Of a stretch of 64,000 nt of DNA, positions 1-8,147 are shown piece after piece. The DNA comes from Pseudactinotalea suaedae (GTDB taxonomy: Bacteria > Actinomycetota > Actinomycetes > Actinomycetales > Beutenbergiaceae). A model generated the notes under the pieces. That model made no database searches. It saw only the letters and a list, made by a program, of their open reading frames with translations, and was not told the origin of the DNA. A program made the translations under genes and the position numbers. The stretch is taken from the NCBI RefSeq assembly GCF_009733815.1, contig NZ_WNXY01000004.1:1-64000 (forward strand). The letters run 5' to 3'. Every line of letters begins with the position of its first letter. The first letter of the stretch is position 1.

Positions 1-431
1 CGCGCGGCCTGGCCGCCCGACAGCTGCCGCGGCCGGCGAGCCGCGAGCGCTGCGACGCCGAGCCGCTCGAGCCACCGGTCGGCGACCGGCGCGGCGTCCC
101 GCTCGCGCCGCGCCCGCAGCCCGAAGGCCACGTTCTCGCGCACGGTCAGGTGCGGGAACAGCAGCGGGTCCTGGGCGAGCAGACCCACGCGGCGGGACGC
201 CGGCGGCACCAGCCGGCCGTCCGCGCTCGAGAGCGTCCTGCCGCGCCAGCGGACCTCCCCCCGCTGCGGCGGCAGCAGCCCCGCGAGCACCTCGAGCAGC
301 GTCGACTTGCCCGAGCCGTTCGGTCCGAGGACCGCGAGCACCCCGGCCTCCGGGATCTCGAGCTGCGCCTCGAGGGTGAACGAGCCCCGCACCGCCGTGA
401 CGTCGACGACCATGCCGGGCTCCGCCGTCAC
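1..431 (-). CDS. modC: Molybdate ABC transporter ATP-binding protein ModC (partial, cut by window edge)
   Basis: The N-terminal part of an ABC ATPase, open at the left edge of the window. The visible 143 residues contain a Walker A motif GPNGSGKST at about residues 36-44, a Q-loop (LLAQDPLLFPHL), and the signature LSGGQAAR at the very edge; Walker B and the C-terminal TOBE domain lie outside. It should hydrolyse ATP on the cytoplasmic side for molybdate import with the downstream-labelled permease ModB. I placed the start at a GTG whose last two bases overlap the modB TGA stop (GTGA, 4-nt overlap), the same coupling seen at other junctions here; an in-frame ATG at 413 is the alternative. Operon order modA-modB-modC supports molybdate rather than another oxyanion, although sulfate-type ModC/CysA relatives are hard to separate from this fragment. 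Confidence 0.9.
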   Translation of the reverse strand, partial: MTAEPGMVVDVTAVRGSFTLEAQLEIPEAGVLAVLGPNGSGKSTLLEVLAGLLPPQRGEVRWRGRTLSSADGRLVPPASRRVGLLAQDPLLFPHLTVRENVAFGLRARRERDAAPVADRWLERLGVAALAARRPRQLSGGQAA

Positions 432-1243
432 CAGGCGTCCCGACGTCGCACGGCGGGCACCAGCAGCAGGATCACCAGGGCGGTCGCCACGAGCAGCACC
501 GACAGCACGAGCGCGAGGTCACGCGTGACGCCCGCACCGTTGAAGGCCGAGTAGATCGCCATCGGGACCGTCTGCGTGACGCCGGGCCGGTTGCCGGCGA
601 CCAGTGCGGTGGCTCCGAACTCCCCCAGGGCGCGCGTGAACGCGAGCACGGTCCCGCCGACCAGGCTCGGCGCGATCAGCGGTAGCGTCACCCGCCGCAG
701 CACGGTCCAGGGGCGGCCACCGAGGGTCGCGGCCACCGTGTCGTACCGGGTGCCCACGGTGCGCAGGCTGCCCTCGACCGTGATGACCAGGAACGGGAGC
801 GCCACGAAGGTCTGCGCCAGCACGATCGCCCACGGCGTGAAGGCGATCGTGACGCCGAGCCGCTCGAGCCAGGGCCCCAGCACCCCGGTGCGCCCGACCA
901 CCGCCAGCAGCGCCACCCCGCCCACCAGCGGTGGCAGCACGAGCGGCAGCGTCACCAGCGCCCGTAGCACGGTCGCCACCCGCGGACGGGCACGCGAGAG
1001 CGCGAGGGCCAGCGGCACCCCCAGCAGCAGGCAGAGCACCACGGCGAGCGCCGCCGTCCGGATCGAGAGCCCGAGCGCGTCGAGCGCCGCCGGTGAGCCG
1101 AGCGTCGCCGGCAGGTCGGCCCAGTCGACGCGCGGCAGCATCGCGAGGAGCGGCACGGTGAGCAGCACCAGACCCAGGGCGGCCGGCACCAGGAGCCAGC
1201 GCGGCAGCGGCGCTGCCCGGACCACCCGCTCGTCGGCAGCCAT
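428..1243 (-). CDS. modB: Molybdate ABC transporter permease ModB
   Basis: A 271-residue membrane permease of the molybdate/sulfate type. Hydrophobic segments run along the length, starting at residues 15-40, and the cytoplasmic EAA-like loop region reads ALGEFGATALVAGNRPG near residue 215, typical of ModB/CysT proteins. It forms the channel for molybdate delivered by ModA. Its ATG overlaps the modA stop by one base (TGATG), and its own stop overlaps the modC start, so modABC is one translationally coupled operon. Length is as expected for the family. Substrate assignment rests on the ModA-type binding protein, the HTH-TOBE gene upstream and the cofactor genes elsewhere in the window. Confidence 0.92.
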   Translation of the reverse strand: MAADERVVRAAPLPRWLLVPAALGLVLLTVPLLAMLPRVDWADLPATLGSPAALDALGLSIRTAALAVVLCLLLGVPLALALSRARPRVATVLRALVTLPLVLPPLVGGVALLAVVGRTGVLGPWLERLGVTIAFTPWAIVLAQTFVALPFLVITVEGSLRTVGTRYDTVAATLGGRPWTVLRRVTLPLIAPSLVGGTVLAFTRALGEFGATALVAGNRPGVTQTVPMAIYSAFNGAGVTRDLALVLSVLLVATALVILLLVPAVRRRDAW

Positions 1244-2055
1244 CAGGGGCGGCCGAAGCCGTGCTCGGCGAGCACCGCCTGGCCCTCGTCCGAGATGACG
1301 AACGCCACGAACGCACCGGCAGCCTCGCCGGCGCCCACCAGCGTGGTGATCGGATAGCTGCTGACGACCTCGGCCGCGCGGCTCGGCACCACGGCCTCCA
1401 GGCTGTCGGAGCGGGAGCCGACATCGGTCGCGTAGACCACGCCGGCGTCGACCTCGCCGCGGGCGACCCGCTCGGCCACCGCGGTGACGTTCTGCTCCTG
1501 GCTCACGGCGTCGAGCGGGACGCCGTCGAGCTCGAACAAGGAGGCGGTCGCGGCGCCGCAGGGGACCTCGGGCCCGCAGACGACGTAGTCGTGCCCGACG
1601 AGATCGGACGTGTCCGCGATGCCGAGCGGGTTCCCCGGCGCGACGGCGATCACGAGCGTGTTGGTCGCGAACAGCACCGGGTCGCCGTCGGTCAGCCCGG
1701 CGGCCACGAGATCGTCCATGTCGGCCTCGGCTGCCGAGGCGAAGACATCGGCGTCAGCCCCCTCGGTCAGCTGGGTGACCAGCGTGGAGCTGCCGTCGTA
1801 GACCGGCGGCGCCACCGAGATCGCGGGGTTGAGCTGCTCGAACTCGGTGATGAGATCGGCGAACGCGGTCTCCAGCGAGGCCGCCGCGTACAGCGTCACC
1901 GTGCCGCGGACCTGGTCCTGCGGTGGCCCCGGCTCGTGAGGGACCTGCTCCTGCCCGTCGGGCCCGTCACCGGGCCCCGTACCGCCGCCGGAGCCGCACG
2001 CCCCGAGCAGAGCCAGCGTCGCCGCGGCGGCGAGCGCCACGGTGCGCGCCCTCAC
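1243..2055 (-). CDS. modA: Molybdate-binding lipoprotein ModA
   Basis: A 270-residue extracellular substrate-binding protein. The N-terminus is a short hydrophobic signal ending in the lipobox LLGAC (cysteine near residue 20), followed by a Gly/Asp/Pro-rich linker and then TLYAAASLETAF, the typical ModA first strand and anion-binding Ser region. GSSTLVTQLTEGADADVFASA is split over the second oxyanion loop. The start chosen is a GTG overlapping the stop of the upstream HTH-TOBE gene (GTGA); longer in-frame starts would add an implausible Gly/Arg-rich extension before the signal peptide. First structural gene of the modABC operon. Molybdate and tungstate binders are closely related, so tungstate remains possible. 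Confidence 0.93.
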   Translation of the reverse strand: MRARTVALAAAATLALLGACGSGGGTGPGDGPDGQEQVPHEPGPPQDQVRGTVTLYAAASLETAFADLITEFEQLNPAISVAPPVYDGSSTLVTQLTEGADADVFASAAEADMDDLVAAGLTDGDPVLFATNTLVIAVAPGNPLGIADTSDLVGHDYVVCGPEVPCGAATASLFELDGVPLDAVSQEQNVTAVAERVARGEVDAGVVYATDVGSRSDSLEAVVPSRAAEVVSSYPITTLVGAGEAAGAFVAFVISDEGQAVLAEHGFGRP

Positions 2056-2450
2056 CGCGGCCGCTCCTTCTCCACGATCACGGTCGTGGCCTTGACGACC
2101 GCCACCGCGGTGGATCCGACCTCGAGCCCCAGGTCCCGCACCGCCTCGGCCGACATCAGCGACACCACCCGGAACGGGCCGCACTGCAGGTCGACCTGGG
2201 CCATCACGGTGTCGGCCCGGATCGCCGTGACGAGGCCGACGAACCGGTTCCGCGCGCTGGAGGCGTGCGGGTCGTCCTGGGTCGCCGAGGCCACGGCCTG
2301 CGCGAGCGCGGCGAGCTCAGTCCCCGCCACGACCGCGCGACCGGCCGCGTCCGTGCTCGTGCCGAGCTTGCCCTGCTCGATCCAGCGGCGCACGGTGTCG
2401 TCGCTCACGCCGAGCAGGCGGGCCGCCTCGCTGATCCGATACTGCGTCAC
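2052..2450 (-). CDS. HTH-TOBE (Mop) DNA-binding/molybdate-binding protein
   Basis: A 132-residue protein with two parts. Residues 3-30 are an excisionase/MerR-type helix-turn-helix (YRISEAARLLGVSDDTVRRW), and residues 66-130 are a single TOBE/Mop domain (SARNRFVGLVTAIRADTV..., STAVAVVKATTVIVEK) that binds molybdate or a related oxyanion. It heads the modABC operon, with its stop overlapping the modA start, so a role as a small ModE-like sensor or molybdate-storage protein is likely. Classical ModE has a winged LysR-type HTH and two TOBE units; here a smaller HTH and a single TOBE replace them. The start is GTG with TACAGT eight bases upstream, which suggests an mRNA with almost no leader. Confidence 0.85.
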   Translation of the reverse strand: MTQYRISEAARLLGVSDDTVRRWIEQGKLGTSTDAAGRAVVAGTELAALAQAVASATQDDPHASSARNRFVGLVTAIRADTVMAQVDLQCGPFRVVSLMSAEAVRDLGLEVGSTAVAVVKATTVIVEKERPR

Positions 2451-2458
2451 AAAACGGC

Positions 2459-2464
2459 ACTGTA
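2459..2464 (-). promoter_or_regulatory. -10 box for the HTH-TOBE/modABC operon
   Basis: Read on the minus strand the hexamer is TACAGT, matching the actinobacterial TANNNT -10 consensus. It ends eight bases before the GTG start at 2450, so transcription would begin at or next to the start codon. No convincing -35 box was identified. Seen directly as a motif; activity is inferred. Confidence 0.4.
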
Positions 2465-2519
2465 CCTCCGCAGATGCGGACGTCGAGGCAAACCCGCCTG
2501 CCCGGCGGCGACCCTCGCC

Positions 2520-4328
2520 TCAGGCGGAGGGACCGTGCGTCTCGTAACCGGCCGCGCGGGTCTGGATCGCTCGCACCCGGTCGAGGTCGAACTTGGGCCG
2601 GCGATCGAAGTCGTAGATCCCGTTCTCCTCCTGGAACGTGTCGGTCAGCTGCGTGTAGCAGTAGCCGAACATCCGCGGGTCGTCGAGGAGCGCGTCGGTC
2701 AGGCCAGCGAAGCGCGTGTACCACTCCTCGATGTCGGCGACCCGGTCGCCGTAGCCCCACGACTCGCGTCGGTCGGTGCCCGCGGCGTCGGCCTTGGCCG
2801 CGTTCCACCAGATGCCGCCGTACTCGGAGCAGAAGTAGGGCTGCCCGGCGTACGGCAGGGAGATCGCCCGGTCGTCGTGCTCGTTGACGTAGGGCGAGCC
2901 GCTCTCGAGCCCGGACATCAGCTCGGCGAAGGCGGCCGGGTCCTGCTCGTACAGGTGCGAGTCGTAGATGTCGGCCCCGGGCACGCGGTGGGAGTAGCCG
3001 GAGGCGTCCAGCACCGGGCGGGTCGGGTCGGCGAGCTTGGTCGCCAGGTACATCGCGTGCGTGACGTCGTCGAGCTGCGTGACGTGGTCGGTGATGGCCT
3101 GCCACGTCTCGTTGAGCGGGCACCAGCCCACGATCGAGGGGTGGTTGACGTCGCGCTGCAGCGCCTCGAGCCACTGCGTGACGAAGGTGGTGGTGGGCTG
3201 CTGGCGGTTCTCGACCGTGCCGTCCACCCCGGCGCCCCAGTCCCCGAACTCGCCCCACACCAGGTAGCCCAACCGGTCCGCGTGGTAGAGGTAGCGCTCC
3301 TCGAAGACCTTCTGGTGCAGCCGTGCGCCGTTGAAGCCCGCCGCGATGCCGAGCTCGATGTCGGCCTTCAGCGCCTCGTCGCTCGGAGCCGTCATGATCG
3401 TGTCCGCCCAGTAGCCCTGGTCCAGGACCAGCCGCTGGAACACCCGCTCGCCGTTGATCAGCACCTGCTGGCCGCGCACCGACACCGAGCGCAGCCCGGC
3501 GTAGGACTCGACGCTGTCGATCGCCCCGTCGGCGCCGACCAGGCTGACCGTGAGGTCGTAGAGGTGAGGGTCCGTCGTCGACCACGCGCGGCGCCGGTCC
3601 TCCGGCAGCACGAGCCGGAGCGAGGGGCTCATGTCGTCGTCCGCGCTCGCCTCGCCGGTGACGACGACGCCGTCGGCGTCGCGGATCTCGACGGCGAGGC
3701 GCAGCCCCTGGGTCTGTCGGCGCACGGTCGCCTCGACGTCGAAGGCACCATCGGTGAAGCGGGGCGTGACGCGGACCCGCTCGATGCGCTGCGCGGGCAC
3801 CGCCTCCAGCCACACGGTCTGCCAGATCCCGGTCGTGCGGGTGTAGTGGCAGGTGGCGTTGGCGTACAGGACAGACTGCTTGCCGCGCGCCTGCGGGCCG
3901 GCCTTCGGGTCGCGCGCCCGCACCACGATCGTGACGTCCTCGCCGGGCGCGGCCACGCCGGCCAGGTTCGCCGTGAACGGCGTGAAGCCGCCACGGTGAC
4001 GCGCGACCTCGGTGCCGTTCGCCCACACGGTGGCGTCGTGATCCACCGCGCCCAGGTGCAGCAGCACCTCGTCACCGGCCCAGTCGGCCGGGATCGTCAC
4101 GGTCCGGCGGTACCAGACCGCGTGCAGGAAGTCGACGTCCTCGATGCCGGAGGCCCGCGACTCCGGTGCGAACGGCACCACGATCTCGCGCTCCAGGTCG
4201 CGCTCCAGCAACCCTCGCTCCAGACCGGAGTCGCCCCGGTCGATCTCGAACTGCCAGGTGCCGTTGAGGTTCAGCCACCGCTCGCGGACCAGCTGCGGGC
4301 GGGGGTGCTCGGGGCGCGGGATGCTCAT
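2520..4328 (-). CDS. Glycoside hydrolase family 2 (beta-galactosidase/beta-glucuronidase type)
   Basis: A 602-residue GH2 enzyme without a signal peptide, hence cytoplasmic. The N-terminal jelly-roll sugar-binding domain (RERWLNLNGTWQFEID, then VWYRRTVTIP) is followed by an immunoglobulin-like domain and a TIM barrel. The acid/base glutamate is in WCPLNETWQ (Glu407) and the nucleophile in FCSEYGG (Glu502). It should cleave imported beta-linked glycosides; the exact sugar cannot be read from sequence. The start is MSIPRPEHP at 4328; a further in-frame extension to 4412 would run through the operator-like palindrome and is unlikely. It is transcribed divergently from a LacI regulator 128 bp away, which probably represses it, and the neighbouring SDR and Gfo/Idh/MocA dehydrogenases may process the released sugar. 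Confidence 0.88.
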   Translation of the reverse strand: MSIPRPEHPRPQLVRERWLNLNGTWQFEIDRGDSGLERGLLERDLEREIVVPFAPESRASGIEDVDFLHAVWYRRTVTIPADWAGDEVLLHLGAVDHDATVWANGTEVARHRGGFTPFTANLAGVAAPGEDVTIVVRARDPKAGPQARGKQSVLYANATCHYTRTTGIWQTVWLEAVPAQRIERVRVTPRFTDGAFDVEATVRRQTQGLRLAVEIRDADGVVVTGEASADDDMSPSLRLVLPEDRRRAWSTTDPHLYDLTVSLVGADGAIDSVESYAGLRSVSVRGQQVLINGERVFQRLVLDQGYWADTIMTAPSDEALKADIELGIAAGFNGARLHQKVFEERYLYHADRLGYLVWGEFGDWGAGVDGTVENRQQPTTTFVTQWLEALQRDVNHPSIVGWCPLNETWQAITDHVTQLDDVTHAMYLATKLADPTRPVLDASGYSHRVPGADIYDSHLYEQDPAAFAELMSGLESGSPYVNEHDDRAISLPYAGQPYFCSEYGGIWWNAAKADAAGTDRRESWGYGDRVADIEEWYTRFAGLTDALLDDPRMFGYCYTQLTDTFQEENGIYDFDRRPKFDLDRVRAIQTRAAGYETHGPSA

Positions 4329-4367
4329 CGTCGAAACTCCGGGGGATATCAGGGGTAGAACTAGGAT

Positions 4368-4379
4368 TGCTACGTAGCA
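4368..4379. promoter_or_regulatory. Candidate LacI operator (12-bp palindrome)
   Basis: TGCTACGTAGCA is a perfect 12-bp palindrome with a central CG step, as in most LacI-family operators. It lies between the divergent GH2 gene (start 4328) and the lacI gene (start 4457), 39 bp and 77 bp from the two start codons. The palindrome is seen; binding by the adjacent LacI protein is inferred. Confidence 0.55.
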
Positions 4380-4456
4380 TGTACGAGAAGGTAGGACGAG
4401 CGCAACCCTCACGGCTGTGCGGCTCGGCGGAGCGGTTCCGGAAGCGAGGAGAGTTC

Positions 4457-5458
4457 GTGGCGGTCACGATGCGGGACGTCGCCCAGCACGCGGGCGTCTC
4501 GCAGCGGACGGTCTCGAACGTCGTCACCGGGTCGGTGCCGGTGCGACCGGAGACCCGCGCGAAGGTCGAGGCGAGCATCCGCGCCCTCGGCTACCGCACC
4601 TTCGCACCGGCCCGGCAGCTGCGCCAGGGACGCACGTCCACGGTGGCGCTCGCCCTCCCCTCGCTGACCGAGCCGTACTTCGCGGAGCTGGCGCAGTGCG
4701 TGATCGACCGGGCCGCCGGTGACGACCTGCGCGTGCTGGTGGTGACCACCCGGTCACGTCGCGAGAACGAGCTGGCGATCCTGGGAGGCGACCAGGTGTT
4801 CGCCGACGGGGTGATCATGTCCTCGGTGGCGCTGACGCCCGAGGACTCCTCGAGCCGGCACCCGACGTTCCCGGTCGTGCTCATCGGCGACCGCGGGCTC
4901 GGCGAGAAGGTCGCGCACGTCGGGCCCGACAACCGGCTCGCGGTGCACGACGCGGTGCAGCACCTGATCGGGCTGGGGCGGCACCGGATCGCGCTGCTCG
5001 GCGCGCACAACGGACCCGCGCTCACGTGCGAGCTGCGGACAGCCGGCTACGTCGATGCCCTGGACGAGGCCGGCATCGACGTCGACCCCGCGCTGATGAT
5101 CAGCTCCGGCTGGAACTTCGACGCAGGCCTGCAGGCAACCCTCGGCGCGCTCGAGCGGGTGCCGGCCGTCGACGCGATCTTCGCCATGAACGACTCCGCG
5201 GCGATCGGTGCGATGAAGGCGATCGCGCGCACCGGGCGGTCCGTGCCCGACGACGTCGCCGTGGCCGGGTTCGACAACATGAGCGAGGGTGCCCGCTCCA
5301 CGCCCGGCCTGACATCGGTCGGGCCGCTTCCCGACGAGGTCGCCGCCGCCGCGCTCCGCGAGCTCAGAGCCCAGCTCGACGGCGACGCGCAGCCCGCGCG
5401 TTACCTGCTGCCCCATCGTCTGGTGGAGCGAGGCAGCACCACCGGCGAGCGATCGTGA
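4457..5458 (+). CDS. LacI-family transcriptional regulator (first sugar locus)
   Basis: A 333-residue LacI/GalR repressor. Residues 5-26 form the HTH (MRDVAQHAGVSQRTVSNVV), residues about 27-60 the hinge-helix region, and the rest a periplasmic-binding-protein-like sugar domain (VALALPSLTEPYFAELAQ; AVAGFDNMSEGARSTPGLTS split over two loops). The GTG start at 4457 is preceded by GAGGAG at 4446-4451; an upstream in-frame ATG at 4367 lies inside the palindrome and is rejected. It probably controls the divergent GH2 gene and, with its stop overlapping the region just before the next start, its own operon with an SDR and a Gfo/Idh/MocA enzyme. The effector sugar is unknown. Confidence 0.9.
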   Translation: MAVTMRDVAQHAGVSQRTVSNVVTGSVPVRPETRAKVEASIRALGYRTFAPARQLRQGRTSTVALALPSLTEPYFAELAQCVIDRAAGDDLRVLVVTTRSRRENELAILGGDQVFADGVIMSSVALTPEDSSSRHPTFPVVLIGDRGLGEKVAHVGPDNRLAVHDAVQHLIGLGRHRIALLGAHNGPALTCELRTAGYVDALDEAGIDVDPALMISSGWNFDAGLQATLGALERVPAVDAIFAMNDSAAIGAMKAIARTGRSVPDDVAVAGFDNMSEGARSTPGLTSVGPLPDEVAAAALRELRAQLDGDAQPARYLLPHRLVERGSTTGERS

Positions 5459-5472
5459 CCGAAGGAGTCCGT

Positions 5473-6249
5473 GTGAGGCAGAGCTATGAGGGACGCGTCG
5501 TCCTGGTGACCGGGTCCTCGCGCGGCATCGGAGCAGAGCTGGCCTCGGGCTTCGCCGCCGCCGGGGCGACCGTGGTGCTCAACGCACGCTCGCCCGAGGC
5601 GCTGGTCGAGACCGAACGCGCGTTGGCTCAGCAGATCGCCGACGCCGGCGGCAGCGGATCGGTCGGGTCGGTGGCCTTCGACGTCACCGACGAGGACGCC
5701 GTGCGCGCGGCGGTCGCCGAGATCGCCTCGACCGTCGGTGCCGTCGACGTGCTGGTCAACAACGCCGGGATCCAGCGCCGCGGCCCGCTCACGGAGATCT
5801 CGGTGGCGGACTGGCAGGCGGTGATCCAGACCAACCTCACGGGCGCCTTCCTCGTCTCCCGCCACGTCGCGCCGGCCATGATCGAGGCGGGGTCCGGCGC
5901 GATCCTCAACATCTGCTCGGTCCAGACCGCGCGGGCGCGAGCCACCACGGCCCCGTACGCCGCGTCCAAGGCCGGCCTGGCCGGTCTGACGCGCGCGATG
6001 TGCGTCGAGTGGGGGCCGCTCGGGCTGCGTGCGAACGGTTTGGCGCCCGGCTATCTCGCCACCGAGCTGAATGCGCCGCTGATGGCCGACCCGACGTTCT
6101 CCGGCTGGGTCGAGGACCGTACGCCGGCGCGGCGCTGGGGCGAGCTGGCCGAGCTCGTGGGGCCCGCGCTCTGGCTGTGCTCCGACGATGCTGCCTACGT
6201 CAACGGCCAGATCGTGTACGCCGACGGCGGCATGACCGCGGCGCTGTGA
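5473..6249 (+). CDS. SDR family oxidoreductase, gluconate 5-dehydrogenase-like
   Basis: A 258-residue classical short-chain dehydrogenase. The cofactor motif TGSSRGIG is at residues 13-20, followed by NNAGIQRRGPL, a serine in NICSVQ, and the active-site PYAASKAG (Tyr-X3-Lys). The NNAGIQRR sequence is typical of the gluconate/ketogluconate 5-dehydrogenase branch, so a sugar-acid or sugar substrate is likely. The start is GTG 5473, chosen because AAGGAG at 5462-5467 sits five bases upstream; the reading frame is open much further upstream but that region is the lacI gene. It lies 14 bp after lacI and 13 bp before the Gfo/Idh/MocA gene, so the three form one operon. Confidence 0.88.
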   Translation: MRQSYEGRVVLVTGSSRGIGAELASGFAAAGATVVLNARSPEALVETERALAQQIADAGGSGSVGSVAFDVTDEDAVRAAVAEIASTVGAVDVLVNNAGIQRRGPLTEISVADWQAVIQTNLTGAFLVSRHVAPAMIEAGSGAILNICSVQTARARATTAPYAASKAGLAGLTRAMCVEWGPLGLRANGLAPGYLATELNAPLMADPTFSGWVEDRTPARRWGELAELVGPALWLCSDDAAYVNGQIVYADGGMTAAL

Positions 6250-6262
6250 CGGAGGGGAGTCG

Positions 6263-7291
6263 ATGACCACCAGGGTGGCGCTCGTCGGCGCCGGTGCCAT
6301 GGGCACGATCATGGCGCGGGACATCTACCCGCAGCTCGGCGGCGAGGTCGAGGTGGTCGCCGTCGTCGACCGCGACCCGATCCGGGCGCACAGCCTCGCC
6401 GCACCGCTGGGTGCGCGACCGTACGCCTCGCTCGCCGACGCGCTCGCGCACGAGGAGCTCGACGCCGTCGACATCCGGATCCCGCACGCCGGTCACGCCG
6501 ACGCCGCGGTCGAGGCCCTCGACCAGGGTCTGCACGTGCTGGTCGAGAAGCCGCTGGCGCTCACGCTGGCCGACTGCCACCGGGTGGAGCGCGCCGCGGC
6601 CGCGGCCGGTCGGATGGCCGCCGTCGCGGAGAACTACCCGCACCTGCGGGCGGTCCGCGCCGCGCGCGCCGCGATCGAGGCCGGCACGGTCGGGGAGGTG
6701 CTGGCGTTGCGCACCACGCGGGCCTACACGCTCGACGGCGTCTGGGCCGAGTCCGCCTGGCGGCAGGGCGATCAGCCGATGGCCGGGCTGCTCTGGGACC
6801 AGGCGACCCACCACATCAGTCTGCTGCGGGCACTCGCGGGCCCGATCACCGCGGTGGCGGCCCACCGCACCACCCGGCGCACCACTCCCGGGGCGGAGGC
6901 GTACGCGCTCGACCTCACCTTCGACTCCGGGCTGGTGGCGCAGTCGCTGTACTGCTGGGGCACGCCGAGCCGCGCGGTCGAGGTCGAGGCGACGGTGCTG
7001 GGCAGCCAGGGGATGATCGACGTCGCGGTCGACTACGAGGCCCACGGCGGCGGTGCACGTCTGGTCCGGGGAGCCGACGTGACAGCGATCTCCGAGGTCG
7101 AGTGCTACTACGACAGCCACGCCCTCATCGTGCGCGACTGGGCTGCGGCGATCCGCGGCGGCGGGTCGCCCCTGGTCACGCCGACCTCGGCAACGGCCGA
7201 TGTCGCGGTGGTGATCGCGGCCCAGACCTCGCTCGCCGCGGGCGGCGCGCCGGTCCAGGTCCAGACCGCGGGTGCCGCCGTCAGCCCTTGA
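6263..7291 (+). CDS. Gfo/Idh/MocA family oxidoreductase
   Basis: A 342-residue NAD(P)-dependent sugar or inositol dehydrogenase-type protein. The Rossmann motif GAGAMG is at residues 9-14 and the family sequence VEKPLALT near residue 95 carries the EKP motif; the C-terminal alpha/beta domain contains WDQATHHISLLRAL with the usual His-containing active-site helix. It likely oxidises or epimerises a sugar released by the neighbouring glycosidase. GGAGGGG precedes the ATG at 6263. The 3' end overlaps the oppositely transcribed permease gene by 11 bp (7281-7291), so the two loci meet tail to tail. The exact substrate cannot be assigned. Confidence 0.87.
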   Translation: MTTRVALVGAGAMGTIMARDIYPQLGGEVEVVAVVDRDPIRAHSLAAPLGARPYASLADALAHEELDAVDIRIPHAGHADAAVEALDQGLHVLVEKPLALTLADCHRVERAAAAAGRMAAVAENYPHLRAVRAARAAIEAGTVGEVLALRTTRAYTLDGVWAESAWRQGDQPMAGLLWDQATHHISLLRALAGPITAVAAHRTTRRTTPGAEAYALDLTFDSGLVAQSLYCWGTPSRAVEVEATVLGSQGMIDVAVDYEAHGGGARLVRGADVTAISEVECYYDSHALIVRDWAAAIRGGGSPLVTPTSATADVAVVIAAQTSLAAGGAPVQVQTAGAAVSP

Positions 7292-8147
7292 TACCGGTGA
7301 GCGTGACGCCCTCCACGAAGTAGCGCTGCAGCACGAAGAACAGCAGCACGATCGGCAGGATCACCACCAACGACGCCGCCATCAGCAGCCCCCACTGCGC
7401 GGTGTACGCGCTCTGGAAGGTCGCCAGCCCGAGCGCGAGCGTGAAGTTGTCGCTGGAGCTCAGGTACAGGAGCGGGCCGAGGAAGTCGTTCCAGACCCCG
7501 ATGAACGTGAAGATCACGACGACCACGACCACCGGCTTCGACAGCGGCATCACGATGCTGATGAACACCTGCCACGGGTTCGCGCCGTCGATGTAGGCCG
7601 CTTCGTCCATCTCGTACGGGATCGTGAGGAAGAACTGCCGGAACAGGAAGATGTTGAAGACACCGCCACCGGCCCCCGCGAACCAGGCCGGCACGATCAG
7701 CGGCAGGAAGGTGTCGAGCGCACCGAGCGCCGCCCACCCCACGAACGTGGGGATCAGCGTCACCGCGTACGGCAGCATCACACCGGTGAGCAGCACCCCG
7801 AACACCACGTTCCGGCCGCGCCAGCGCAGGCGCGCGAAGCTGAAGGCGGTCAGCGCGCACGTGAGCACCGTGCCGGTGACCACGAACACCTCGATGATCA
7901 TCGTGTTGAGGAAGTAGCGTGCGAACGGCTGCGCCGTCAGCGCGTCGGGGAAGTTCTCCCAGGCGACCGGGTTCGGGAGCCACTGCGGCGGGTTGATGAA
8001 GATCTGGGCGTCGGTCATGAGGGCGCTGCGGATCAACCACGCGAACGGCGCCAGCATCACCAGCGCGCCGAAGGCCAGCAGCAGGAACATCATCCCGCGC
8101 GAGATCCGGCGCCCGCCGTCCGGACGCGACCGGGTGGCGGTGCTCAT
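7281..8147 (-). CDS. Carbohydrate ABC transporter permease (MalG/UgpE type)
   Basis: A 288-residue inner-membrane permease with about six membrane helices; the first is residues 20-42 (MMFLLLAFGALVMLAPFAWLI split over the helix). The EAA loop reads EMDEAAYIDGANPWQVF, the usual MalG-type coupling-helix motif. It pairs with the MalF-type gene just upstream, whose stop overlaps this ATG (ATGA). It ends with ...GVTLTGIKG, a common terminus of this family. The operon lacks an ATPase gene, so the transporter must borrow one, possibly the MsmK/UgpC-like protein encoded at 47962. Confidence 0.92.
   Translation of the reverse strand: MSTATRSRPDGGRRISRGMMFLLLAFGALVMLAPFAWLIRSALMTDAQIFINPPQWLPNPVAWENFPDALTAQPFARYFLNTMIIEVFVVTGTVLTCALTAFSFARLRWRGRNVVFGVLLTGVMLPYAVTLIPTFVGWAALGALDTFLPLIVPAWFAGAGGGVFNIFLFRQFFLTIPYEMDEAAYIDGANPWQVFISIVMPLSKPVVVVVVIFTFIGVWNDFLGPLLYLSSSDNFTLALGLATFQSAYTAQWGLLMAASLVVILPIVLLFFVLQRYFVEGVTLTGIKG

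Noticed and set aside
1923-4358. An 811-codon plus-strand reading frame over modA and the GH2 gene
   Set aside because: It is a shadow of two genes on the minus strand with low-complexity Val/Arg/Pro content and no domain motifs.
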